In this document: positions 1-6,602 of the stretch, piece after piece
Position numbering within the stretch: position 1 is the stretch's first letter
Layout of the letters: the number at the start of each line of letters is the position of its first letter
Source of the DNA: CAYONZ01 sp964405465
Lineage (GTDB): Bacteria > Bdellovibrionota > Bdellovibrionia > Bdellovibrionales > JAMPXM01
Reading direction: 5' to 3'
Assembly (NCBI GenBank): GCA_964405465.1
Contig: CAYONZ010000086.1
Span: 1-8,177 of the forward strand
DNA: 8,177 bases
The notes under the pieces: generated by a model
Told to the model about the DNA's origin: nothing
The model's database searches: none
The model's input: only the letters and a program-made list of their open reading frames with translations
Translations under genes and position numbers: made by a program

Positions 1-894
1 TTTACTTTTGTTGAATACTATCTTGCTCGTGGGCTTAAAATAGATGACTTCGCAGCGAATCTGTCCTTCTTTTTTTCGAACGGTTTGGATCCAGAATATG
101 CGGTGATCGGGCGTGTGGCGCGCCGAATATGGGCTATTGCCATTCGCGATTTATACCAGGGAAATGATCGCTCACAAAAATTGAAATATCATATTCAGAC
201 AAGTGGTCGATCACTGCATGCTCAGGAAATTGATTTTAATGATATTCGCACCACATTGCAGGCATTGATTGCCATTTATGATAATTGCAATTCTTTGCAT
301 ACCAATGCCTATGATGAAGCCATCACCACTCCAACTGAGGAATCCGTTCGTCGTGCCATGGCGATACAAATGATTATCAATCGTGAGTTTGGTATGGCGA
401 AAAACGAGAACCCGATGCAGGGAAGTTATTTTATGGAAGAACTAACGGATCTTGTTGAAGAGGCCGTGCTCGAAGAGTTTTTAAGAATCAATGAGCGTGG
501 CGGTGTGTTGGGGGCGATGGAGACGCAGTACCAACGTGGCAAAATTCAGGACGAATCGATGCACTATGAACATCTTAAACACTCAGGAGAACTTCCCATC
601 ATTGGCGTGAATACCTTTGTTGATCCAAAGACCTTGGCGACCAATTATATTCCACCAAAAATTGAAATGGCTCGAGCCTCATATGCCGAAAAACAACTTC
701 AGCTGGATCGTGTTTCTGCATATCAAAAGAAAAATGCCCACGAGGCTAAGCAAGCACTCGAAGAATTGCGTTTGGCAGCATTAGCTGGAGAAAATGTTTT
801 TGCAGCCCTGATGAAGGCGGCACGATATTGCTCGTTGTACCAGATGACGACCGCACTCTATGAGGTGGGTGGGCAGTATCGAAGAAACTTATAG
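1..894 (+). CDS. icmF: Fused isobutyryl-CoA mutase (IcmF-type), C-terminal part; 5' end outside window
   Basis: The frame is open from base 1 and stops at TAG 892-894, giving 297 residues with no start in the window. A TTG at 85 is internal: the residues before it (LSFFFSNG and upstream) already match the mutase family. The product is an adenosylcobalamin-dependent acyl-CoA mutase that rearranges carbon skeletons (isobutyryl-CoA to n-butyryl-CoA for IcmF). Visible marks are HIQTSG (His about 64), SLHTNAYDEA (about 99-108), GVLGAMETQYQRGKIQ (about 168-183), LPIIGVNTF and the terminal GGQYRRNL. The last hundred residues and this ending are typical of IcmF rather than of methylmalonyl-CoA mutase, where a B12 domain would follow. 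IcmF is about 1,090 residues, with B12 and G-protein domains at the N-terminus, so most of the gene would lie upstream. The residues that set substrate choice are also upstream, so isobutyryl specificity is inferred. A mutase subunit without the fusion cannot be excluded. Confidence 0.82.
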   Translation, partial: FTFVEYYLARGLKIDDFAANLSFFFSNGLDPEYAVIGRVARRIWAIAIRDLYQGNDRSQKLKYHIQTSGRSLHAQEIDFNDIRTTLQALIAIYDNCNSLHTNAYDEAITTPTEESVRRAMAIQMIINREFGMAKNENPMQGSYFMEELTDLVEEAVLEEFLRINERGGVLGAMETQYQRGKIQDESMHYEHLKHSGELPIIGVNTFVDPKTLATNYIPPKIEMARASYAEKQLQLDRVSAYQKKNAHEAKQALEELRLAALAGENVFAALMKAARYCSLYQMTTALYEVGGQYRRNL

Positions 895-959
895 TTGGGC
901 ATTGTTGGTTTTTATATGGGTGTTTAGGTTGAGATCGAATTGGTCTAGTTTGATTTTTT

Positions 960-992
960 TCTTTGCAGTTTTTAAAAATGACCTTAGACTAG
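960..992 (+). promoter_or_regulatory. Weak candidate promoter for thpR
   Basis: TTGCAG (963-968) and TAGACT (985-990) are separated by 16 bases, with an AT-rich spacer. Each is an imperfect match to the sigma-70 -35 and -10 hexamers. A transcript from here would start near base 997 and carry the hairpin at 1021-1044. No intrinsic terminator is visible after icmF, so thpR could also be reached by readthrough. Confidence 0.22.
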
Positions 993-1020
993 AGCTGTAG
1001 GGTGTTGCTCCTGGTTGTAT

Positions 1021-1049
1021 AGACTGGAGCCCACTAACCAGTCTGGAGG
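1021..1049 (+). promoter_or_regulatory. Hairpin abutting the thpR ribosome binding site
   Basis: AGACTGG (1021-1027) and CCAGTCT (1038-1044) form a perfect 7-bp stem with a 10-base loop. The stem ends one base before the Shine-Dalgarno sequence GGAGG (1045-1049), which lies 4 bases before ATG 1054. A T1020-G1045 wobble would pull the first G of the ribosome site into the stem. It has no T-run, so it is not a terminator. A role in tuning thpR translation is inference. The GGAGG is what decides the start at 1054. Confidence 0.4.
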
Positions 1050-1053
1050 TCTC

Positions 1054-1671
1054 ATGTTCGATCCCCGGCCCGTAGGAACCAAGCGAGTTTTTATTGCTCT
1101 CAAGGTGACTGAATCCTTCTATCGTTCGATTCTTCCTGTCTTTAAAAAATTGAAAGTGACGGCAGACCAGTCAGAAACCTATGTCAAATGGGTGGCGCCG
1201 CAAAACTTGCATGTGACGGTTTCGTTCTTAGGTGATCGCGCTCCAGATGAGATTGATGAGATTGTTCGTTTATTGAAGAAGATTTCAAAATCGGTGCATC
1301 CATTTGATCTTCGCGTTTCTGGAGTGGGTGCTTTTCCGCAGTTAACCGACGCTCGGGTGCTGTGGTTTGGAGTGCAAAACAAAAAATATTTAGGACAGCT
1401 TAAAGACGAATTAGATGCTCGTCTTGAGTCGAAATTACGAGGCTATCGAGAACAGCGTGAGTTCTCTCCGCATCTCACGGTTGGGCGGTTGAAGAATTCG
1501 CAGAGTGTTTATGATATGGTTTCGCCATTTGTACGCAAAGACTTTGGCAAGCTGGGTGTAGAGAATTTGGTTTTGTTTGAAAGTCACCGACATGGAGCGC
1601 AGACTGTCTACAATCCAATCTTTGAAGTTAAGCTAGAAGGACAGCCTGAACTTGCTCTAGAGTTTGCCTAG
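1054..1671 (+). CDS. thpR: RNA 2',3'-cyclic phosphodiesterase (2'-5' RNA ligase-like, 2H family)
   Basis: This 205-residue protein carries the two catalytic HxTx motifs of the 2H phosphoesterase superfamily: H53-V-T55-V, followed by SFLGD, and H140-L-T142-V, preceded by SP and followed by GRLK. Length, motif spacing of 87 residues and the opening KRVFIAL match bacterial ThpR, a soluble cytoplasmic enzyme. Known members hydrolyse RNA 2',3'-cyclic phosphate ends to 2'-phosphates and can join or cleave 2'-5' linkages in vitro; the physiological substrate is generally unclear. ATG 1054 is chosen because GGAGG precedes it. An upstream in-frame TTG at 1015 would add 13 residues that run through the hairpin and lack family similarity. 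Even from 1054 there are about nine residues (FDPRPVGT) before the usual KRVFIAL start. It stands 159 bases after icmF and converges on the sensor kinase gene. Confidence 0.88.
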   Translation: MFDPRPVGTKRVFIALKVTESFYRSILPVFKKLKVTADQSETYVKWVAPQNLHVTVSFLGDRAPDEIDEIVRLLKKISKSVHPFDLRVSGVGAFPQLTDARVLWFGVQNKKYLGQLKDELDARLESKLRGYREQREFSPHLTVGRLKNSQSVYDMVSPFVRKDFGKLGVENLVLFESHRHGAQTVYNPIFEVKLEGQPELALEFA

Positions 1672-1682
1672 AGAGTTTCTAT
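1655..1682 (+). terminator. Weak possible terminator of thpR
   Basis: CTCTAG (1655-1660) pairs with CTAGAG (1668-1673) across a 7-base loop, followed by AGTTTCTAT. The stem overlaps the stop codon of thpR and the T-tract is broken, so this is only a weak intrinsic terminator. A second imperfect stem, CCTCGCGAC (1709-1717) with GTTGCGAGG (1731-1739, one G-T pair), lies further into the gap but has no T-run on either strand. The rest of the convergent gap up to 1892 shows nothing I can name. Confidence 0.25.
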
Positions 1683-1892
1683 ATTTGATTGAATCTATTT
1701 TGCTTAAACCTCGCGACAAAATGGGCGCGAGTTGCGAGGCAATTGTGGTTCGAGCCGCTAAAGACTCTCGCTCCTGGGTAATTGCTGTAGATGTGTGATT
1801 TTCACCGGAATCTGTACCCTTGAATTAGCAGGCGCATATATCACTTCTATTGCTTCCGCTCGCGACGTCCGACCAATTGAGGACACGCCGCC

Positions 1893-3869
1893 CTAGTCAA
1901 TCAAAAGAAATTTCAGTTCAACGAGTGTTCCACTGGATGCGCTGGATGTCTGGTCCGACTGGCTCACAAAAGTAGCCTCCTCTTTTTTCACACGTTCCAC
2001 AGAGTGAACTCTGATCTCCCCCTGATAGAGATTCATATAGTCTTTGACTAAAGAAATACCAAAGCCAGTGCCGTGTTCGCCTTTGGTTCCAAGAGTCGAA
2101 AACAAATCTTGGCCGTTATAGACACGAGCTAGATTTTCTGCAGACATCCCGATGCCATTGTCTTGAATCTTGATGCAAGCGAATCCATTTTTGCATTCTG
2201 ATTCAATAATGATTTGAGATCCTTCGTCTGAAAATTTAATGGCGTTAGTTAAAAGATTCACGAGGACCTGATTGATCAAGGAGGTACGCTCGGCTTTAAT
2301 GCGAAGGTTGGGGTCAAGCTTCAAAACAAGTTGGATATTTTTTGTTTCCAGTTGATCCTGCACCACCTCTTTAGCGAGTTCCACCGCATTTTGTATCACG
2401 ACAGGTTCAAGTTTGAGGTTCTCTTTATAGCTCGCTAAAACTTCTTCGCTTTTGACCGACTGTAAATTGGTTGAAATATTAGTGGCAATGCCAAAAATTC
2501 GATCGAGTGTGGTTTTGGTCTCTTCGCTAGGGCTTCGGCGTAAAAGCATGCGCACTTGGCCTTGAATCATCGAAACTCGATTGGCAACATCATGAATCAA
2601 AACTTTCACAAGGCGATGATAGCGTTGACCTTGTTCGGCATGCTCTTGTGCCTCTCGTCGTTGTTGGTCAAGTATTGCAATTTTGTAAGCGAGGGCGAGT
2701 GAAAGCGTGACCATTTCAAAAAGGCCACCAAGAAAGAGGCTATGCTCAATTAAAAGCGATCTCGAAAAAACTCCCCATTGCATCAAAAACCAAGAAAGCG
2801 CGGCAAGAAGAACAATGGTCCAAGAGAACAGGTAGAACCGAGCGATGATGTGTTTTCGAATTGTGCCGATGATGCCCAAAGAGAGAAGCACTAAGCAAGT
2901 GGCGCCGATGGTTAGATCAATGGTGGGCCCAAGCATTGCAGAAATTCCGAGCGGAACAAAGATGAGACCCAATACGGCGTGAGCTCCGCTGACGATAATC
3001 AAAATTAAAGTGACGGTATTGAAGTATTTGAAGTTATCTCGAACATGAAGAATTCTTCTGCCAAAGAGGCAGGAAAACAGATTTGCCAAACTTGAGAACA
3101 CGATCAAATACTGTGACAACGCGAGATCAGAAAAAATATACTTATCGAGTACCCCAGATAGACTAAAAAGTGTGGTCGCAAAAAAGAGCCCGAAAAGACT
3201 GTAATATATGTAGGCTCGTTCTTTCGAGTAAATAAAAATCATGAAGTTGTAGAAGACCAAAAGGAGTGCCGCGCCCATATAGAAAAAGTAAAAGAGGTCT
3301 TCTTTTGCTTCACGAGACATGGCCGATTTTAAATCAGCGATTTGCATTCGTGCAGCCAAATGATGCTGCGATAAACGTTTTAAGTAAACGGTTTTTATTT
3401 CGCCCCCAGAAAAACGGAGATGCAGACTTGGTCGGCGCAATTGCTCAATATGCATACTAAAGGGCACATTGCTTCCAGAAACGCCAAGTGGTGCAAGTGT
3501 AGAGTTTTGATCAACAAAAAAATCGATGCGCCCAGTAAGTGTGGCGTCTAGTATCAGCCAGGCTTCAATTTCTTGGTTGGTCACATTTTGCAGAGTTGTC
3601 TTTAGCCAGATGATGTCGTTGGTGTATGAAAAATTGATGTCTTTGTTTGACGGAAGTTTTTGAAATGTCAATGTTCGAGGGTCGACAAACTTCGCCTGTT
3701 CCTCGGAGTTTGTGAATGGTGTTTGCGGCAGGCGAGCAAATTCAACGGAGTCGGTGATATCATAAATTCCGTGCGGAGTATAATCAAGAGTCTTCAGCGA
3801 TCCATAAGTCCGCGGGTTTACAAATAGCAATGACAAAAACACGATGATAAAACGAAGTTGCCAATTCAT
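1893..3869 (-). CDS. 7TMR-DISM sensor histidine kinase
   Basis: The product is a 658-residue inner-membrane sensor kinase that should phosphorylate itself on His and pass phosphate to a response regulator. Residues 1-23 look like a signal peptide (Arg6, then FIIVFLSLLFV). About 25-185 form a periplasmic 7TMR-DISM extracellular-type domain (NDIIWLKTTLQN near 84). About 192-398 contain seven hydrophobic segments. A charged linker (about 400-420) looks coiled. The H-box is LIHDVAN with phosphoacceptor H426. The ATPase domain has an N-box (NQVLVNLLTNAIKFS, from N533), a G1 box (DNGIGM, 570-575) and a G2 box (GTGFG, 600-604), so it looks catalytically complete. A Ser-rich loop (about 630-647) is inserted before the last strand. 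The ATG at 3911 would add 14 residues but directly follows a terminator T-tract and spoils the signal peptide, so I chose ATG 3869; neither has a clear Shine-Dalgarno sequence. No response regulator is in the window, and the ligand is unknown. Confidence 0.9.
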   Translation of the reverse strand: MNWQLRFIIVFLSLLFVNPRTYGSLKTLDYTPHGIYDITDSVEFARLPQTPFTNSEEQAKFVDPRTLTFQKLPSNKDINFSYTNDIIWLKTTLQNVTNQEIEAWLILDATLTGRIDFFVDQNSTLAPLGVSGSNVPFSMHIEQLRRPSLHLRFSGGEIKTVYLKRLSQHHLAARMQIADLKSAMSREAKEDLFYFFYMGAALLLVFYNFMIFIYSKERAYIYYSLFGLFFATTLFSLSGVLDKYIFSDLALSQYLIVFSSLANLFSCLFGRRILHVRDNFKYFNTVTLILIIVSGAHAVLGLIFVPLGISAMLGPTIDLTIGATCLVLLSLGIIGTIRKHIIARFYLFSWTIVLLAALSWFLMQWGVFSRSLLIEHSLFLGGLFEMVTLSLALAYKIAILDQQRREAQEHAEQGQRYHRLVKVLIHDVANRVSMIQGQVRMLLRRSPSEETKTTLDRIFGIATNISTNLQSVKSEEVLASYKENLKLEPVVIQNAVELAKEVVQDQLETKNIQLVLKLDPNLRIKAERTSLINQVLVNLLTNAIKFSDEGSQIIIESECKNGFACIKIQDNGIGMSAENLARVYNGQDLFSTLGTKGEHGTGFGISLVKDYMNLYQGEIRVHSVERVKKEEATFVSQSDQTSSASSGTLVELKFLLID

Positions 3870-3913
3870 TTCTATAGTATTCAGGAACAAAATTGGGCTT
3901 GGCAAGAACATAG

Positions 3914-3945
3914 AAAAAAACCGTAGTTTTTTAGACTACGGTTTT
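3914..3945 (-). terminator. Intrinsic terminator after the acyl-CoA dehydrogenase gene
   Basis: Bases 3917-3927 (AAAACCGTAGT) and 3935-3945 pair perfectly over 11 bp with a 7-base loop. Read on the minus strand, the stem runs into seven T residues (3920-3914). This fits a rho-independent terminator for the gene ending at 4029 and should separate it from the sensor kinase. On the plus strand the T-tract is only the last four bases of the stem. TACGGTTTT is repeated at 3937-3945 and 3948-3956. A smaller stem, TCGACC (4003-4008) with GGTCGA (4012-4017), lies nearer the stop codon but lacks a T-run. Confidence 0.75.
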
Positions 3946-4028
3946 AATACGGTTTTGGGTAACGGGTGAGACTCTTCCGCGAGGTGATTTTTTATAATTG
4001 AATCGACCTATGGTCGAGCGCAAAGCTG

Positions 4029-5195
4029 CTATTCAGCAAGTTCCATTTTTGCAATTGTTTGCAACTGCATATTGCTGGTGCCCTCATAAATTTGGCCAAT
4101 TTTTGCATCCCGCCAGAATTTTTCCACTGGATATTCTTTAGTGAAGCCATTGCCTCCAAAAAGATCGATGGCAATCGAAGTCACCTTCTCGGCAGCGCGC
4201 GAGGCATAAAGTTTCGCCATCGCTGCTTCTTTGATAAATGGCTGTTGGGCATCTTTGAGGCGAGCGGCATTGTACACCATCAAACGAGCGGCCTCGACCA
4301 TGATGCGCATTTCAGAAAGTTGAAATTGAATACCTTGAAAGTCTGCGAGCTTCTTGCCGAACTGCTCTCGAGTTTTAACATACTTAAGTGCGGCTTCGTA
4401 AGCACCCTGGGAAATTCCCACCATCTGAGCACCAATACCAATACGACCTTCGTTCAAGGTCTCGATCGCGATTTTGTAACCCTTGCCCACTTCGCCGAGT
4501 ACATTTTCTTTTGGAACTTCACAGTTTTCAAAAAGTAGTTCACAGGTAGAGCTTGCGCGAATGCCGAGTTTGTCTTCTTTTTTGCCAACGGTGAATCCCT
4601 TGAAGGACTTTTCAACGATGAATGCCGTGATGCCTTTGTACCCTTGAGCTGGGTTGATGTTTGCAAAACAAATAAAGACATCGGCCTCATTACCATTAGT
4701 GATCCAAAGCTTATTGCCATTTAAAATGTACTTGTCTCCTTTATCTTCTGCGCGAAGACGTAAAGCAAAGGCATCGCTGCCGCTCGTGCTTTCGCTCAGT
4801 GCATAGGCGCCAACCCACTCACGGGCCATTCGAGGTAAATATTTTTCTTTTTGCTGTTCGGTTGCCCATCGCAAGAAGGCGTTGGTCACCAGTGTATTCT
4901 GTACGTCAACCAGAACACTGACTGATCCATCAATGCGGCCTAACTCTTCAACGGCAAGACATGCCATAGTGAAGCTTGAGCCGGCGCCGCCATATTTTTC
5001 AGGAGATTCGATTCCCATAAGGCCCATTTCGAAAAGCTTTTTTACAAGCGCTTCATCCATATGAGCTTCGGTGTCCATCTTCGTAACCAGCGGGCGAATT
5101 TCACCTTCAGCGAAATCGCGAATGGCATCGCGAAAGGCCAATTCATCTTCAGATAAAGTTGTTAATGCAGGATGTAGATTCATCGTTTGCTCCAT
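4029..5195 (-). CDS. Acyl-CoA dehydrogenase, short/branched-chain type
   Basis: This 388-residue flavoprotein has normal acyl-CoA dehydrogenase length and layout: an N-terminal helical domain (about 15-125), a middle beta domain (about 130-225) with the FAD/substrate motifs LSESTSGSDA (133-142) and LWITNG (163-168), and a C-terminal helical domain with RxQFGKxLxxFQ (276-287). The catalytic base is Glu371 in IYEGTSN. It forms the trans-2-enoyl-CoA and hands electrons to ETF. Stretches such as LGIRASSTC, LNEGRIGIGAQM and YPVEKFWRDAKIG resemble the ACADSB group (2-methylbutyryl-CoA and isobutyryl-CoA), which suits the nearby acyl-CoA mutase; the exact substrate is inference. ATG 5195 has GGAGG (5209-5205) nine bases upstream. 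ATG 5183, with GGAG six bases upstream, is an alternative four residues shorter. Possible promoter element TATGAT (minus, 5215-5210) would favour the shorter start if real. It is divergent from the B12-binding gene and ends in a strong terminator. Confidence 0.93.
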   Translation of the reverse strand: MEQTMNLHPALTTLSEDELAFRDAIRDFAEGEIRPLVTKMDTEAHMDEALVKKLFEMGLMGIESPEKYGGAGSSFTMACLAVEELGRIDGSVSVLVDVQNTLVTNAFLRWATEQQKEKYLPRMAREWVGAYALSESTSGSDAFALRLRAEDKGDKYILNGNKLWITNGNEADVFICFANINPAQGYKGITAFIVEKSFKGFTVGKKEDKLGIRASSTCELLFENCEVPKENVLGEVGKGYKIAIETLNEGRIGIGAQMVGISQGAYEAALKYVKTREQFGKKLADFQGIQFQLSEMRIMVEAARLMVYNAARLKDAQQPFIKEAAMAKLYASRAAEKVTSIAIDLFGGNGFTKEYPVEKFWRDAKIGQIYEGTSNMQLQTIAKMELAE

Positions 5196-5204
5196 AAAAT
5201 AGGG

Positions 5205-5209
5205 CCTCC
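5205..5209 (-). promoter_or_regulatory. Ribosome binding site of the acyl-CoA dehydrogenase
   Basis: GGAGG on the minus strand lies nine bases before ATG 5195. It is the main reason for choosing that start over ATG 5183. Confidence 0.6.
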
Positions 5210-5227
5210 ATCATAAATTGAGCGGCG

Positions 5228-5247
5228 TCGGGCTTGCATGAGCCCGA
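5228..5247. promoter_or_regulatory. Perfect dyad between divergent acyl-CoA dehydrogenase and B12-binding genes
   Basis: TCGGGCT (5228-5234) and AGCCCGA (5241-5247) are perfect inverted repeats around the 6-base centre TGCATG, giving a 20-base dyad. It is GC-rich and sits in the middle of the 75-base gap shared by the two divergent genes. That is where an operator for a dimeric regulator controlling both would lie. It could equally act as an RNA hairpin in either leader. There is no T-run on either side, so it is not a terminator. No regulator gene is in the window. Confidence 0.4.
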
Positions 5248-5270
5248 GCTGTCGTTGTACTCTTTTGATC

Positions 5271-5660
5271 ATGTCGAAGATTATACGAGTTTTGATAGCA
5301 AAGCCAGGATTAGATGGGCACGATCGCGGTGCGAAGGTGGTTGCACGTGGTTTGCGTGACGCTGGATTCGAGGTGATTTACACCGGCCTCCATCAAACGC
5401 CAGAAATGGTGGTGCATGCCGCGATTCAAGAGGATGTTGATATTGTTGGTCTGTCCATTTTGTCGGGTGCCCATTTGCCTCTAGTGGCAGCCATTCAAGA
5501 TCTCATGAAAAAAGAAAACGTGTTGAAGCCGATTTTTGTGGGAGGAATTATTCCACCTGACGATGCAGATCGTTTGCTGGCACAGGGTGTAGCTGCGGTA
5601 TTTGGCCCGGGTTCCGTGATGAAAGAAATTGAAACTAAAATTCGCGAGATAGTGGGTTAA
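5271..5660 (+). CDS. Stand-alone cobalamin-binding subunit of an acyl-CoA mutase
   Basis: This 129-residue protein is a lone B12-binding domain of the methylmalonyl-CoA mutase type. The base-off/His-on signature DxHxxG is D15-G-H17-D-R-G20, where H17 would be the lower axial cobalt ligand. It is followed by S62-x-L64 and the G91-G92 turn that hold the nucleotide tail. The opening RVLIAKPGLDGHDRG and length match small subunits of two-part mutases (methylmalonyl-CoA or 2-hydroxyisobutyryl-CoA type). It needs a separate catalytic subunit to work. The mutase at the left edge is of the IcmF type, which normally has its own, different B12 domain, so the true partner may be elsewhere. ATG 5271 is chosen because the family begins there; ATG 5238 would add 11 unrelated residues from within the dyad. 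Neither start has a clear Shine-Dalgarno sequence. Divergent from the acyl-CoA dehydrogenase. Confidence 0.9.
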   Translation: MSKIIRVLIAKPGLDGHDRGAKVVARGLRDAGFEVIYTGLHQTPEMVVHAAIQEDVDIVGLSILSGAHLPLVAAIQDLMKKENVLKPIFVGGIIPPDDADRLLAQGVAAVFGPGSVMKEIETKIREIVG

Positions 5661-5662
5661 GA

Positions 5663-5685
5663 AAAGTTCTTTAATAGAGAACTTT
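5663..5685. terminator. Possible weak bidirectional terminator
   Basis: AAAGTTCT (5663-5670) and AGAACTTT (5678-5685) form a perfect 8-bp stem with a 7-base loop, two bases after the stop of the B12-binding gene and 18 bases from the end of the convergent gene at 5704. The position is right for a shared terminator, but the stem is AT-rich and neither side has a long T-run. Confidence 0.35.
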
Positions 5686-5703
5686 GAGCCGTTTGCAAGG
5701 AGC

Positions 5704-6357
5704 TTAGCGCTTGTGCTGAGTTTTGAGAACGCGCAGCAGTTTGGCTGTGATTTTAATTTCCTGGCTTTCACCAGGCTCTTTCAGCGAAGTTTCAATTTCG
5801 CTCCAACGAAGCCCGCCCGGTTTATAACCGGTTACATTTTGAAAGTCCTCATCTCGCGATGAACTTGTGATCACAAAAGAAAGTCCTGGTTCTTGAGTGT
5901 CGATGGCTCCTTCGGTCGGAAGCTGTTTGGATGTTTCAAGATGTTGCAGAGAAAACCGAAGCAAAGGGGATGGGGCTTCAAGGCGAGTGATCTTCACTCG
6001 TTCCCGATGTTTATCTGGAGTTGTTGTTCCAGAATCGATCACCACACTTTGACCCAAGGGCAATTTGTTGAGCCAAGTTTCATCAAAGAGTTGCATAGGA
6101 AGATGAGTTTTGGTTGAAAGATTTCGCATGCGCTTCAATTTTGAGCAGTATTGAGCCTGCAGATTCAAGGTAAAAAAATCGTCGGTGTTTTTTTCGAACT
6201 GCAGACGAAGCTCGTTAGTCTCTTTGCCGCAGCTGTTGAGAATCATTTCATTGCTGATAATTTTATAGAAGAAATAGATCAAGGAGTCTTGGGTGCTGAA
6301 AGGGCTCATCAAAATGCTCAATGTGGCGAGCGAACCCACCAATACTCTCGAAATCAT
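5704..6357 (-). CDS. Hypothetical, probably exported protein
   Basis: I do not recognise this 217-residue protein. The N-terminus has Arg4 followed by a hydrophobic stretch (VLVGSLATLSILMSPF, 5-20), which suggests a signal peptide or single membrane anchor; there is no lipobox cysteine and no classical AxA cleavage site. The rest is polar, with a second mildly hydrophobic patch (LIYFFYKII, 26-34), two cysteines (43 and 71) that could form a disulphide outside the cytoplasm, and a basic C-terminus (LLRVLKTQHKR). No catalytic motif is apparent. Reality as a gene is supported by the long open frame, protein-like composition and its fit between neighbours without overlap. ATG 6357 has no clear Shine-Dalgarno sequence. 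It stands alone, convergent with the B12-binding gene and divergent from the M50 protease gene. Confidence 0.65.
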   Translation of the reverse strand: MISRVLVGSLATLSILMSPFSTQDSLIYFFYKIISNEMILNSCGKETNELRLQFEKNTDDFFTLNLQAQYCSKLKRMRNLSTKTHLPMQLFDETWLNKLPLGQSVVIDSGTTTPDKHRERVKITRLEAPSPLLRFSLQHLETSKQLPTEGAIDTQEPGLSFVITSSSRDEDFQNVTGYKPGGLRWSEIETSLKEPGESQEIKITAKLLRVLKTQHKR

Positions 6358-6504
6358 GATTGAACATCAACCAGTGACTAGCCCTTGAAGTCAAACAACT
6401 TTTGTTGAGTGGCTCGAGAGCTTTTAACATGATGCGCGATTTAACGTGAAACTCTGTCTGTGCAAGGTTTTCTTTGTACAGCGGGCTCTTGGCTAAGACC
6501 TTGC

Positions 6505-6524
6505 TGAGCTATCGTGTGAGCTAT
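6505..6524. repeat. Short tandem direct repeat TGAGCTAT
   Basis: TGAGCTAT occurs at 6505-6512 and again at 6517-6524, 12 bases apart start to start. It lies about 80 bases before the M50 protease gene in a 245-base gap between divergent genes. Such spacing could place two regulator sites on nearly the same face of the helix, but chance is possible. I see no strong promoter, RNA gene or small coding frame in the rest of the gap 6358-6602. Confidence 0.35.
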
Positions 6525-6602
6525 GCCTTGGTTCTGATTAAGAAAATGGCATTTTACTTACGTCGCTGGACAGAGCGAAAGTCTTGAGGTTAGGGTTGAA
6601 CC

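Noticed and set aside
85..894. A complete gene starting at TTG 85
   Set aside because: Residues encoded by bases 1-84 continue the mutase family match, so the gene is truncated by the window edge.
1015..1081. Possible tRNA gene or tRNA remnant (GTTCGATCC plus nearby ACCA)
   Set aside because: The five bases either side of the T-loop-like string pair poorly (two canonical pairs and one wobble), no acceptor stem partner exists upstream, ACCA is not at the right distance, and the hairpin loop is 10 bases, not 7. The stretch is better read as the coding start of thpR.
1709..1739. Terminator at the imperfect stem CCTCGCGAC/GTTGCGAGG
   Set aside because: The stem holds one G-T pair and a 13-base loop, and neither strand has a T-run next to it.
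4059..4538. 159-residue plus-strand reading frame opposite the acyl-CoA dehydrogenase
   Set aside because: It is antisense to a strongly supported gene, has no recognisable domain and no ribosome site.
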